DNA of 13,790 nucleotides. Origin: JBEGTT01 sp041179245 (GTDB taxonomy: Bacteria; Pseudomonadota; Gammaproteobacteria; Burkholderiales; Rhodocyclaceae). Positions 1-7,419 of this stretch are shown in pieces. Where the stretch lies: positions 1-13,790 of the forward strand of contig JBEGTT010000029.1 of the NCBI GenBank assembly GCA_041179245.1. Direction: 5' to 3'. Numbering within the stretch: the first letter of the stretch is position 1; every line of letters starts with the position of its first letter. Below the pieces are notes generated by a model. That model was not told where the DNA came from and ran no database searches. It saw only the letters and a list, made by a program, of their open reading frames with translations. Made by a program: the position numbers and the translations under genes.

Positions 1-108
1 CAGTACCGTTGTAATCGCAGCTGTCAGCGTAGTCTTACCATGGTCAACGTGACCAATCGTTCCTACGTTCACATGCGGCTTATTACGTTCAAATTTTTCC
101 TTGGCCAT
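1..108 (-). CDS. tuf: Elongation factor Tu, N-terminal fragment (cut by left edge)
   Basis: EF-Tu is the GTPase that delivers aminoacyl-tRNA to the ribosomal A site. Only the first 36 codons lie in the window. They read MAKEKFERNKPHVNVGTIGH and then VDHGKTTL, so the P-loop (G1) motif GHVDHGKT is complete at residues 19-26. The ATG at 106-108 is preceded by AGGAG nine bases upstream, a good ribosome binding site. The gene lies 31 bp downstream of fusA on the same strand, the usual last position of the str operon. Many proteobacteria carry a second tuf copy elsewhere, which cannot be judged here. Identity is certain from the N-terminus; the rest of the gene is outside the window. Confidence 0.96.
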   Translation of the reverse strand, partial: MAKEKFERNKPHVNVGTIGHVDHGKTTLTAAITTVL

Positions 109-139
109 TCTTCAAATCTCCTAATTCAGTATCAACAAA

Positions 140-2233
140 TTATTTCTTGTTAATCACAGCGTCAGCAACGTTTTTCGGTGCTTCTGTGTAGTGCTTGAAC
201 TCCATGGAGTACGTAGCACGACCCTGAGACAACGAGCGCAGCGTAGTGGAATAACCAAACATTTCGGACAGTGGAACTTCGGCCTTAACCAGCTTAATGC
301 CACCCACTTGATCTTCCATACCTTGGACAATGCCACGACGGGAAGACAAATCACCCATCACGTTGCCCATGTAATCTTCTGGCGTTTCAACTTCAACCGC
401 CATCATCGGCTCAAGCAGCGTTGGCTGCGCTTTGCGCATCCCTTCCTTAAAGGCCATTGACGCGGCCATACGGAAGGCGTTTTCGTTGGAGTCAACGTCG
501 TGGTAAGAACCATCAAACAGCGTGAACTTAACATCTACAACCGGGAAGCCAGCGAGTACACCGCTACCCACTGCGTCTTGCAAGCCCTTATCAACCGCAG
601 GAATGTATTCACGAGGAACCACCCCACCCTTGATCGCATCTACAAACTCGTAACCCTTGCCGGCCTCATTCGGTTCAATCTTGAGCCAAACGTGACCGAA
701 CTGACCACGACCACCAGACTGTTTAACAAATTTACCTTCTTGCTCAATGGTCTTCTTAATGCACTCGCGGTAGGCCACTTGCGGCGCACCAACGGTTGCC
801 TCAACGTTGAACTCGCGGCGCATACGATCAACCAAAATCTCAAGGTGCAATTCACCCATACCCGAAATAATCGTTTGACCTGATTCTTCATCTGTACGAA
901 CACGGAACGAAGGATCTTCTTGGGCCAAGCGACCCAAAGCCATGCCCATGCGCTCTTGGTCAACCTTGGTTTTTGGTTCAACCGCCACATGAATCACTGG
1001 CTCAGGGAAAATCATACGTTCCAGCGTAATGACTTTTTGTGGATCACACAGCGTATCACCAGTAGTAGCTTCTTTTAGACCAACCGCAGCAGCGATATCG
1101 CCAGCGCGAACTTCTTTAATCTCTTCGCGTTGATTTGCATGCATTTGCAGAATACGGCCCAGACGCTCTTTACGACCCTTAACAGGGTTGTATACCGTAT
1201 CACCAGAGTTAATTACACCAGAGTAGACACGGAAGAAAATCAGCTGACCCACGAATGGGTCGGTCATAATCTTGAATGCTAAAGCAGAGAATGCCTCATC
1301 GTCAGCAGCACGACGTTCGCCTTCTGTTTCGTTTTCCAAGATACCTTTAACGGGTGGAATATCCAATGGCGATGGCAGCAGCTCAATCACCGCATCCAGC
1401 ATCCGCTGAACACCCTTGTTCTTGAACGCAGTACCGCACAGCATAGGCTGAATTTCACAAGCCAGCGTACGCATACGCAGACCCTTGATGATGTCAGCCT
1501 CAGACAACGAACCTTCTTCTAGGTACTTGTTCATCAGCTCTTCAGTGGCTTCAGCCGCAGCTTCAACCATCTGCTCGCGCCACGTATTGGCTTCGTCAAT
1601 CAGTTCCGCAGGAATATCGCGGGCGTCGTACTTCATACCCTGAGATGCTTCATCCCAGTAAATGGCTTTCATACGAATCAAGTCAACAACGCCTTCGAAC
1701 TTCTCTTCTGCGCCAATCGGAATCACGATTGGTACCGGATTAGCCAGTAAGCGCAATTTGAGCTGATCAACCACCTTGAAGAAATTGGCACCTGAGCGGT
1801 CCATCTTGTTCACGAAGGCCAAGCGTGGCACACCGTACTTATTGGCTTGGCGCCACACAGTTTCAGACTGAGGCTGAACACCACCCACGGCGCAGTAAAC
1901 CATACATGCCGCATCCAAAACACGCATCGAACGCTCAACTTCAATCGTGAAGTCAACGTGCCCAGGCGTGTCAATGATGTTGATGTGATGGGGCGGGAAC
2001 TGCTTATCCATCCCACTCCAGAAACAGGTTGTTGCTGCGGACGTAATCGTAATCCCGCGTTCCTGTTCCTGTTCCATCCAGTCCATGGTGGCGGCACCAT
2101 CATGGACTTCACCAATCTTGTGATTTACCCCGGTGTAGAACAGGATACGTTCGGTCGTTGTCGTTTTACCAGCATCAATGTGAGCACTAATACCAATATT
2201 GCGGTAGCGCTCGATAGGAGTTTTACGGGCCAC
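140..2233 (-). CDS. fusA: Elongation factor G (EF-G)
   Basis: EF-G is the translational GTPase that drives ribosomal translocation and, with RRF, ribosome recycling. At 697 residues it has the normal full length. The GTPase motifs are intact: AHIDAGKTT at 17-25 (G1), DTPGH at 88-92 (G3) and NKMD at 142-145 (G4). The C-terminal part carries the expected domain IV/V sequence, including GGRGQFGHVW and the terminal GYSTTLRSLSQGRATYSMEF stretch. The start codon is GTG, chosen because a near-perfect Shine-Dalgarno sequence lies four bases upstream and the protein then begins MARKTPIERYRNIG, the normal EF-G N-terminus. It lies 21 bp after rpsG and 31 bp before tuf, so it is third in the str operon. 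No truncation or frameshift is seen. Confidence 0.98.
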   Translation of the reverse strand: MARKTPIERYRNIGISAHIDAGKTTTTERILFYTGVNHKIGEVHDGAATMDWMEQEQERGITITSAATTCFWSGMDKQFPPHHINIIDTPGHVDFTIEVERSMRVLDAACMVYCAVGGVQPQSETVWRQANKYGVPRLAFVNKMDRSGANFFKVVDQLKLRLLANPVPIVIPIGAEEKFEGVVDLIRMKAIYWDEASQGMKYDARDIPAELIDEANTWREQMVEAAAEATEELMNKYLEEGSLSEADIIKGLRMRTLACEIQPMLCGTAFKNKGVQRMLDAVIELLPSPLDIPPVKGILENETEGERRAADDEAFSALAFKIMTDPFVGQLIFFRVYSGVINSGDTVYNPVKGRKERLGRILQMHANQREEIKEVRAGDIAAAVGLKEATTGDTLCDPQKVITLERMIFPEPVIHVAVEPKTKVDQERMGMALGRLAQEDPSFRVRTDEESGQTIISGMGELHLEILVDRMRREFNVEATVGAPQVAYRECIKKTIEQEGKFVKQSGGRGQFGHVWLKIEPNEAGKGYEFVDAIKGGVVPREYIPAVDKGLQDAVGSGVLAGFPVVDVKFTLFDGSYHDVDSNENAFRMAASMAFKEGMRKAQPTLLEPMMAVEVETPEDYMGNVMGDLSSRRGIVQGMEDQVGGIKLVKAEVPLSEMFGYSTTLRSLSQGRATYSMEFKHYTEAPKNVADAVINKK

Positions 2234-2237
2234 AATG

Positions 2238-2246
2238 ACCTCCTTT
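2238..2246 (-). promoter_or_regulatory. Strong Shine-Dalgarno of fusA deciding a GTG start
   Basis: On the minus strand this reads AAAGGAGGT, nearly the full anti-16S complement, four bases before GTG. It fixes the EF-G start at GTG 2233, as there is no ATG in the right place. It is the strongest ribosome binding site in the window, in keeping with the very high demand for EF-G. Confidence 0.85.
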
Positions 2247-2254
2247 ATTGGTAA

Positions 2255-2725
2255 TTAGAAACGGAAGTGAGAGAAAGCCTTGTTGGCTTCAGCCATACGA
2301 TGGACTTCATCACGCTTTTTAACAGCGCCGCCACGATTTTCAGCCGCTTCAAGCATTTCAGCCGCCAAACGCAAACCCATGGTCTTTTCTGAACGCTTAC
2401 GCGCTGCTTCGCGCAACCAACGCATTGCCAGCGCCATACGGCGGGCGGGGCGAACTTCAACGGGAACCTGGTAGTTAGCACCACCAACACGGCGTGATTT
2501 AACTTCAACCATCGGACGCACGTTGGCAATTGCAGAATTAAAAACCTCAAGAGGGTCTTTGCCACCCTTGCTGGTAATCGTATCGAATGCACCATAAACA
2601 ATGCGTTCTGCAACCGACTTCTTACCGCTTTGCATCACCGCATTAATGAACTTGGATACATCGACATTGCCGAATTTTGGATCGGGCAGAATATCGCGCT
2701 TGGGGACTTCACGACGACGTGGCAT
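2255..2725 (-). CDS. rpsG: 30S ribosomal protein S7
   Basis: S7 is a primary assembly protein that nucleates the head of the 30S subunit on the 3' domain of 16S rRNA and touches the E-site tRNA. The 156-residue protein is full length. It starts MPRRREVPKRDILPDPKFGN and has the typical basic core (SRRVGGANYQVPVEVRPARR) and C-terminus (HRMAEANKAFSHFRF). The ATG at 2723-2725 follows GAGG six bases upstream. It is second in the str operon: rpsL is 99 bp upstream across a gap holding two hairpins, and fusA is 21 bp downstream. In E. coli S7 represses this operon by binding the rpsL-rpsG gap; whether that holds here is inference. Confidence 0.98.
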   Translation of the reverse strand: MPRRREVPKRDILPDPKFGNVDVSKFINAVMQSGKKSVAERIVYGAFDTITSKGGKDPLEVFNSAIANVRPMVEVKSRRVGGANYQVPVEVRPARRMALAMRWLREAARKRSEKTMGLRLAAEMLEAAENRGGAVKKRDEVHRMAEANKAFSHFRF

Positions 2726-2756
2726 TTAAAACCTCACTAGACACAATTCAGTTGAA

Positions 2757-2801
2757 CTTTTTCGATATTGAAAAAGCCCGCGGCCACGCATCAGCGTGGC
2801 C
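2757..2801 (-). promoter_or_regulatory. Tandem hairpins in the rpsL-rpsG gap (candidate S7 operator or attenuator)
   Basis: In transcript order the first hairpin (2801-2782) is an 8-bp perfect stem GGCCACGC/GCGTGGCC with a TGAT loop; it extends by a G-U and a G-C pair to about 10 bp. Then come GGGC and a run of five T. That T run is one arm of a second stem, CTTTTTC/GAAAAAG (2776-2757). A GC-rich hairpin followed by T residues resembles an intrinsic terminator, but the T run starts a few bases after the stem and can itself pair downstream. In E. coli the S12-S7 intercistronic region is the S7 translational repressor site, and this gap has a similar length (99 bp). Hairpins are seen; the function is inferred. 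Confidence 0.5.
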
Positions 2802-2824
2802 ACTTACTCAAGCACACCTAAAAT

Positions 2825-3202
2825 TTAGGCTGCTTTCGGACGCTTCGCACCGTACTTGGAGCGAGACTGCTTACGATCCTTAACACCCTGAGTATCCAGA
2901 GAGCCACGAACCGTGTGGTAACGAACACCTGGCAAATCCTTTACACGACCGCCGCGGATTAGCACCACAGAGTGCTCCTGGAGGTTGTGGCCTTCGCCGC
3001 CGATGTAAGAAATCACTTCGAAACCATTGGTCAGACGAACCTTGCACACTTTACGTAGTGCAGAGTTTGGCTTCTTTGGTGTCGTCGTATAAACACGAGT
3101 ACATACACCGCGTTTTTGCGGGCATTTTTCAAGAGCAGGAACTTTGCTCTTGGTAATTTCAGCGACGCGCGGCTTGCGCACGAGCTGGTTAATGGTAGGC
3201 AT
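2825..3202 (-). CDS. rpsL: 30S ribosomal protein S12
   Basis: S12 lies at the 30S decoding centre and helps monitor codon-anticodon pairing. At 125 residues it is full length, with the conserved core VYTTTPKKPNSALRK and GGRVKDLPGVRYHTVRG. Lys43 and Lys88, the usual sites of streptomycin-resistance substitutions, are both wild type, so this gene predicts a streptomycin-sensitive ribosome. Asp89, the residue methylthiolated in many bacteria, is present. The ATG at 3200-3202 is preceded by GGGG about seven bases upstream. It is the first gene of the str operon, with its own promoter about 130-160 bp upstream and a leader of roughly 120 nt. Its neighbour upstream is queC, not the rpoBC genes found next to str in many proteobacteria. 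Confidence 0.98.
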   Translation of the reverse strand: MPTINQLVRKPRVAEITKSKVPALEKCPQKRGVCTRVYTTTPKKPNSALRKVCKVRLTNGFEVISYIGGEGHNLQEHSVVLIRGGRVKDLPGVRYHTVRGSLDTQGVKDRKQSRSKYGAKRPKAA

Positions 3203-3331
3203 AATTAATCCCCAAAACTGACAGAAACCTGTCCACGCCTAGAGAAACAACAGTAACAATGTGTGTTTCCATCGGCAAATTCATTATTCAAAGCAATGGC
3301 AATGGTGAGCCACTGCTGACAAAGGCCGGAG

Positions 3332-3361
3332 ATTCTATTGGGCTTCAACTAGACCTGTCAA
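3332..3361 (-). promoter_or_regulatory. Sigma-70 promoter of the str operon
   Basis: On the minus strand a perfect -35 box TTGACA (3361-3356) is followed after 18 bp by TAGAAT (3337-3332), five of six matches to the -10 consensus. The bases just after the -10 are CTCCGGCC, a GC-rich discriminator of the kind found at ribosomal promoters under ppGpp (stringent) control. The start of transcription would fall near 3325, giving a leader of about 120 nt before rpsL. This is the best promoter in the window. The stringent-control suggestion is inference. Confidence 0.75.
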
Positions 3362-3363
3362 CG

Positions 3364-3394
3364 AAAACACAGATAACAGATGCTTATCGGTGTT
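3364..3394 (-). terminator. Candidate terminator hairpin overlapping the queC stop codon
   Basis: On the minus strand AACACCGATAA pairs with TTATCTGTGTT: an 11-bp stem with one mismatch and a 7-base loop. The stem is followed by a short T run (TTTT, partly inside the stem). The 5' arm contains the last codons and stop of queC. The stem is AT-rich and the T tract short, so termination may be partial. The str -35 box begins only three bases after this element. An alternative smaller pairing of the same GATAA with an upstream TTATC is possible. Confidence 0.4.
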
Positions 3395-4079
3395 GATAAC
3401 ACGTCGGATCAGGCACTTTCGCCGCTAAAAACCCTTCTTGGCGCAGTCGGCAAGAATCACAACATCCACAGGCCGCACCATTTTGATCGGCCTGATAACA
3501 CGAAACAGTTTGCGCATAATCCACGCCCAGTTTTAGGCCACAAGCAATGATCTCCGATTTACTCAGATGAACTAGCGGTGCATGGATGCTGAGAGGAGCC
3601 CCCTCAACCGAGGCCTTGGTTGCCAAGTTAGCCATCGCTTCAAAAGCTGCAATATATTCTGGCCGACAGTCAGGATAGCCTGAAAAATCTACCGCATTAA
3701 CGCCCACATAAATATCCCTAGCCCCCAAGACCTCCGCCCAAGCTAAGCCAAACGAGAGCATCACGGTATTTCGCGCTGGGACATACGTCACTGGAATTCC
3801 CGGCTGAACGCCGTCAACTGGCACGTCAATACTGGCATCAGTCAGGGCCGAGCCACCAAATTGCCCAATATCCAGTTTAACCACCCGGTGCTCAGCCGCC
3901 CCTAGGTTGGCCGCCACACGAGCCGCAGCAACCAATTCGGCTCGGTGCCGCTGCCCATAATCAAAAGATAAGCAATAGCACGCGAAACCAGCTTCACGAG
4001 CCATGGCTAGACAGGTCGCAGAATCAAGACCACCTGACAGCAACACCACGGCTCTCGCTTGATTACCTTTATTCATCAT
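3384..4079 (-). CDS. queC: 7-cyano-7-deazaguanine (preQ0) synthase QueC
   Basis: QueC converts 7-carboxy-7-deazaguanine, ATP and ammonia to preQ0, the precursor of queuosine in tRNA. The 231-residue protein has the N-type ATP pyrophosphatase loop SGGLDS at 15-20 and the FDYGQRH segment near 39-45. Its C-terminal zinc cysteines are Cys194, Cys204, Cys207 and Cys210 (C-x9-C-x2-C-x2-C). The start at 4079 directly follows the TAA of queE with no gap; a second ATG is the next codon, and GGGGG lies about six bases upstream of the first. Immediate adjacency to queE, which makes its substrate, supports the assignment. queD and queF are not in the window, so whether the end product is queuosine or only preQ0 cannot be decided here. 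Confidence 0.96.
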   Translation of the reverse strand: MMNKGNQARAVVLLSGGLDSATCLAMAREAGFACYCLSFDYGQRHRAELVAAARVAANLGAAEHRVVKLDIGQFGGSALTDASIDVPVDGVQPGIPVTYVPARNTVMLSFGLAWAEVLGARDIYVGVNAVDFSGYPDCRPEYIAAFEAMANLATKASVEGAPLSIHAPLVHLSKSEIIACGLKLGVDYAQTVSCYQADQNGAACGCCDSCRLRQEGFLAAKVPDPTCYQHR

Positions 4080-4724
4080 TTATTTCCCCCGCGCATTGCC
4101 CCACAGGATTTTGTGCAATTGCATCTGAAATCGGACAGGAAGCCGGTCGTCCAAGATACGTTGCGCCAACAGCACCGGCTCCATTAACCCTTGTGCCGGC
4201 GACATCAACACCGGGCAAATTTCTGCCAAATGGTGCACGCTCAAACAAGTAAGCGCCCACTCATAATCTTCAAAAGAGGCAATCACCATTTTGATTTCGT
4301 CCTGCGCACCCAGAAATACCAAATTAGACCAGAGATTTTTCTCAAGCTCGCCTGACGAAGGTGCCTTCAGATCCATGATTTTGGACACTCGCGGGTCAAC
4401 CTGACTTATATCCAGCGCCCCTGAGGTTTCCAGCGAAACATCAAAACCCGCATCACAAAGCGCTGCCAAAAGTGGCAGGCAGTTTTTCTGCGCCAGCGGT
4501 TCACCGCCCGTCACGCAAACGACGTGCGCAGCATAGGATGCAACCTGCTCAAGGATTTGTGGAATAGAAAGCGCCTCTCCACCCGTGAAAGCATGTTCTG
4601 TGTCACACCAACGGCAACGAAGAGGGCATCCTGTTAGGCGGACAAACACCGTCGGCAAACCCACCCGTGATGCTTCACCCTGCAAAGAATAGAAAATCTC
4701 TCTAATTCGAATATTCAGCAACAT
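4080..4724 (-). CDS. queE: 7-carboxy-7-deazaguanine synthase QueE (radical SAM)
   Basis: QueE is a radical S-adenosylmethionine enzyme that contracts the ring of 6-carboxytetrahydropterin to give 7-carboxy-7-deazaguanine, the substrate of QueC. The iron-sulfur cluster motif CPLRCRWC supplies Cys33, Cys37 and Cys40 (C-x3-C-x2-C). The N-terminal REIFYSLQGE, the VTGGEPL motif at 71-77 and the C-terminal QLHKILWG are all typical of the family. At 214 residues it is of normal length. It lies 17 bp after cpoB and directly abuts queC. No Shine-Dalgarno sequence precedes the ATG; the upstream bases read GCGCCTCCTG, so translation may depend on coupling to cpoB. Linkage of queE-queC to tol-pal is seen in other betaproteobacteria. 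Confidence 0.96.
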   Translation of the reverse strand: MLLNIRIREIFYSLQGEASRVGLPTVFVRLTGCPLRCRWCDTEHAFTGGEALSIPQILEQVASYAAHVVCVTGGEPLAQKNCLPLLAALCDAGFDVSLETSGALDISQVDPRVSKIMDLKAPSSGELEKNLWSNLVFLGAQDEIKMVIASFEDYEWALTCLSVHHLAEICPVLMSPAQGLMEPVLLAQRILDDRLPVRFQMQLHKILWGNARGK

Positions 4725-4741
4725 CAGGAGGCGCGACTTTC

Positions 4742-5509
4742 CTACTTTTTACCCAAACGCTGGCGAGCCGCTTCGCCCGCTGGCGTATTAGGATATTTGG
4801 CGGCAAGTGTTTCCAGCGATTTGCGTGACTCCGGAACCAAGCCAAGCTCCTTCTGACAACCCGCTACTGATAACAAGGTATCCGCTGCCTTACTCGAACC
4901 CGGCCAGCGGCTTAAACCCTGACTGTGCAATTCAATGGCTTTCTTGCAGTTTCCCTGCGCAGACCATGCATTAGCCATCCAAAACTGCGCATTCGGTGCC
5001 AGCGCAGCATTGGGATAGTCCCTCAGGAACACCTCAAAACCGCCAATGGCTTCTTTAAGCTTATTGGCTCTCAATTGAGCCAACGCAGCTTCATAGACTT
5101 TCATTTCCTGCGCCGGATCGGGTGCTGCAGCTCCCTGCACAGAACCGCCACCAGCATTGTCAACCTGACCTTGGGCCGGGACACCCCCTCGGGACTCCAG
5201 ATTTTTTAGCCGGGTATCCAAGTCAAGATAGAAATCTTGCTGCCCCTTTCGGGCCAATTCCAACTCATGGCTTAGCGTTTCGACTTGCCCGCGCAAACGG
5301 GCCAATTCATCGCTTAAGCCACTATTTTGACTAGACAATTCAAGTTGCGCGCGTGCCTGCGTATCCAGCGAGGTTTGCGTCTGCTTGCGCAGATCCACAA
5401 TCTGACGACGTGCCTCGTCATCGTCAAAGACCCCCGCGCCAGCATGCCCGATCCATCCAAGGCCCGCTAACATCACTACCAAAATACGCTGCTTAGGCAC
5501 GCGCCACAT
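4742..5509 (-). CDS. cpoB: Cell division coordinator CpoB (YbgF), periplasmic
   Basis: CpoB is a periplasmic TolA-binding protein that in E. coli couples outer-membrane constriction to septal peptidoglycan synthesis. The 255-residue protein has a signal peptide (residues 1 to about 25, ending GHAGA before GVFDDDEARR). Next comes a coiled-coil segment at about 32-105, rich in Leu, Gln and Glu, which forms the trimer in the family. A Gly/Ala/Gln linker follows (about 106-132), and TPR repeats run from about 137 to the end (for example NAQFWMANAWSAQGNCKKAI and AKYPNTPAGEAARQRL). The ATG is two bases after the pal stop, with GGAGAG inside the end of pal as ribosome binding site. It is the last gene of the tol-pal part, with queE 17 bp downstream. 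Confidence 0.94.
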   Translation of the reverse strand: MWRVPKQRILVVMLAGLGWIGHAGAGVFDDDEARRQIVDLRKQTQTSLDTQARAQLELSSQNSGLSDELARLRGQVETLSHELELARKGQQDFYLDLDTRLKNLESRGGVPAQGQVDNAGGGSVQGAAAPDPAQEMKVYEAALAQLRANKLKEAIGGFEVFLRDYPNAALAPNAQFWMANAWSAQGNCKKAIELHSQGLSRWPGSSKAADTLLSVAGCQKELGLVPESRKSLETLAAKYPNTPAGEAARQRLGKK

Positions 5510-5511
5510 GA

Positions 5512-6030
5512 TTAAAACTCTCCAGCGTACAGAATGTCAGCACGGCGATTTTCAGCCCATGCTGATTCATCGTGACCTTCGTTCCTTGGTTTTTCTTTGC
5601 CCAAACTGACGGTTTCAATCTGGCTTTCGCTCACACCGAGCAATACCAGTGCTTTCTTTAGCGCATCAGAGCGTTTTTGACCGAGTGACAAGTTATATTC
5701 GCTGCTACCACGTTCATCGGTATTGCCTTGTAGCAACACCTTGAATTGCGGATTCTTCACCATAAACTTAGCGTGCGCCGCCACCAGATCACGCTGCTCG
5801 CTCTTGATGGTGTAGCTGTCCAAATCAAAATAAATGCTGCGTTTAGATAACACGCTACCTGGGTCTGTTAGTTCTCGTGGAAGATTGATCCCATTCACGC
5901 CACCTGCATTCACTGTCGCCACACGAGACTCTACGGGCGCACCAGACTGTTCCGCCGTTGGGGATGAACCACAACCGGCCAATACTGCTGCAAACACGGA
6001 AGACAACAGAACCACCTGCATTTTTTTCAT
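5512..6030 (-). CDS. pal: Peptidoglycan-associated lipoprotein Pal
   Basis: Pal is an outer-membrane lipoprotein that binds peptidoglycan and TolB. From the ATG at 6028-6030 it has 172 residues. The signal peptide ends in the lipobox LAGC (17-20), so Cys20 would be lipidated; Gly at +2 fits outer-membrane sorting. After a Ser/Pro/Ala linker, the OmpA-like domain runs from about 64 to the end, with NTDERG at 103-108 and YNLSLGQKR at 112-120. Asp105 and Arg120 match the Asp/Arg pair that binds peptidoglycan in OmpA-like domains. A GTG in frame at 6033 could add one residue; GGAG lies five bases before it and eight before the ATG, so the start is ambiguous by one codon. cpoB follows after 2 bp. 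Confidence 0.96.
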   Translation of the reverse strand: MKKMQVVLLSSVFAAVLAGCGSSPTAEQSGAPVESRVATVNAGGVNGINLPRELTDPGSVLSKRSIYFDLDSYTIKSEQRDLVAAHAKFMVKNPQFKVLLQGNTDERGSSEYNLSLGQKRSDALKKALVLLGVSESQIETVSLGKEKPRNEGHDESAWAENRRADILYAGEF

Positions 6031-6087
6031 CACATATTCTCCAAATTTAACCGCGCCATTAACGGCATCGAAAATAAAACTTACCTA

Positions 6088-7386
6088 CTACTTCATGAAA
6101 GGAGCCCACGCAGGCTCCCGAACATCCCCAGCCGCAACCGACAACCGCTGCTTGATACGACCATCCACCGAAACGGCTGACAACACGCCTCGCCGCCCCA
6201 CTTCCGTTGCAAACAAAATCGTACGTCCGTTAGGCGCAAAACTAGGCGACTCATCCTTGCTTGAGTCCGTTAGCACCTGCATTTGTCGCGTTGGCAAATC
6301 GAGCGTAGCCAACTGGAAGCGCCCCTCCCGCCGGGTAATAAATGCCAACGTACGCCCATCTGGCGAAACACGTGGGGACACGTTGTACGTTCCCTCAAAT
6401 GTCACACGTTGCACATCGCCACCACTGGCATTAGTTCGGTATATCTGGGGGCCACCGCCTCGGTCTGAGGTGAAATAGATGAATTGACCATCTGCTGACC
6501 ACACCGGTTCCGTATCAATTCCTGACGAATACATCAGCCGCTGAACACCGCTCCCATCGGCGTTAAGGGCATAAATTTGCGAGTTACCATCCTTAGTTAG
6601 CACTACTGCTAACCGACTTCCGTCAGGCGACCAAGCGGGTGCTGAGTTAGACCCTCGAAAGTTGGCCACTGTGGAACGACGGCCAGTTGCCAGTGCATGG
6701 ACAAAAATTACCGGCTTCTTATTCTCAAAAGACACATACGCCAAACGACGACCATCTGGCGACCACGCCGGGGAAATAATAGGCTCGGATGACACTAACG
6801 CGGCCTGCGCACCCTGACCATCAGCGTCAGCAATTTGAAGTTCAAAACGCCCGGCATTCTTCAACACGTAGGCAATCCGGGTTGAAAAAACACCTTTCTC
6901 CCCAGTCATCCGTTCATAAATGAAATCCGCAATCCGATGCCCTGCAGCTCTTAACTGGGACGGTTGCGTCACATAAGCAGAGCCTCCCAACTCGATTCGT
7001 TTGTTGATATCAAACAACCGAAAGCGAGCCTCCATCCGGCCATCGGGGGTTTGCGCCAAACTACCCATTGCGGCGGCATCTGCGCCCTGCCCACGAAATG
7101 CTTCAAAAGGAACCGGGCTATTTTCGTTCAAACCCGCCGGCCCATTGTCTATGACCTTGAACAAACCGCTGCGCTCCAAATCCGCCCGCACAACTGAAAG
7201 CAAAGCCTTGGTATAACTCGGATCACCCGAAAACTCGGGAATAGCGACCCCAATCCGGTTAACGCCAGCCCCCGTAATTTCGATGGACAACTGGGCATGC
7301 GCCAGCCCAACCACCGTCAGCAGCAAAAAAAGGCCTGAGACCAGTGTCTTCAGCAGAGTTTTCAGAAATGGCATCGATAGGCTCAT
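6088..7386 (-). CDS. tolB: Tol-Pal system protein TolB
   Basis: TolB is a periplasmic protein that shuttles between Pal and the TolA/colicin-binding state during outer-membrane constriction. The 432-residue protein begins with a signal peptide that ends GLAHA at residue 31, before QLSIEITGAG. The N-terminal alpha/beta domain (about 32-170) contains the segment VNRIGVAIPEFSGD. The C-terminal six-bladed beta-propeller follows, visible as repeats SPAWSPDGRRLAYV, APAWSPDGSRLAVV, EPVWSADGQFIYFT, SPRVSPDGRTLAFI and SPSFAPNGRTILFA. The last blade is closed by EPAWAPFMK. The ATG has no clear Shine-Dalgarno sequence; Met5 is an alternative start that would still leave a usable signal peptide. It lies 33 bp after tolA and about 57 bp before the pal ATG. 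Confidence 0.97.
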   Translation of the reverse strand: MSLSMPFLKTLLKTLVSGLFLLLTVVGLAHAQLSIEITGAGVNRIGVAIPEFSGDPSYTKALLSVVRADLERSGLFKVIDNGPAGLNENSPVPFEAFRGQGADAAAMGSLAQTPDGRMEARFRLFDINKRIELGGSAYVTQPSQLRAAGHRIADFIYERMTGEKGVFSTRIAYVLKNAGRFELQIADADGQGAQAALVSSEPIISPAWSPDGRRLAYVSFENKKPVIFVHALATGRRSTVANFRGSNSAPAWSPDGSRLAVVLTKDGNSQIYALNADGSGVQRLMYSSGIDTEPVWSADGQFIYFTSDRGGGPQIYRTNASGGDVQRVTFEGTYNVSPRVSPDGRTLAFITRREGRFQLATLDLPTRQMQVLTDSSKDESPSFAPNGRTILFATEVGRRGVLSAVSVDGRIKQRLSVAAGDVREPAWAPFMK

Positions 7387-7419
7387 GATTGGGATTTCAA
7401 CATTAACTCAATACCGCTA

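Noticed and set aside
500..2254. Plus-strand open frames of 127 and 135 codons inside fusA
   Set aside because: They lie wholly, or nearly so, opposite the conserved EF-G gene, and their sequence follows EF-G codon use; they are shadows.
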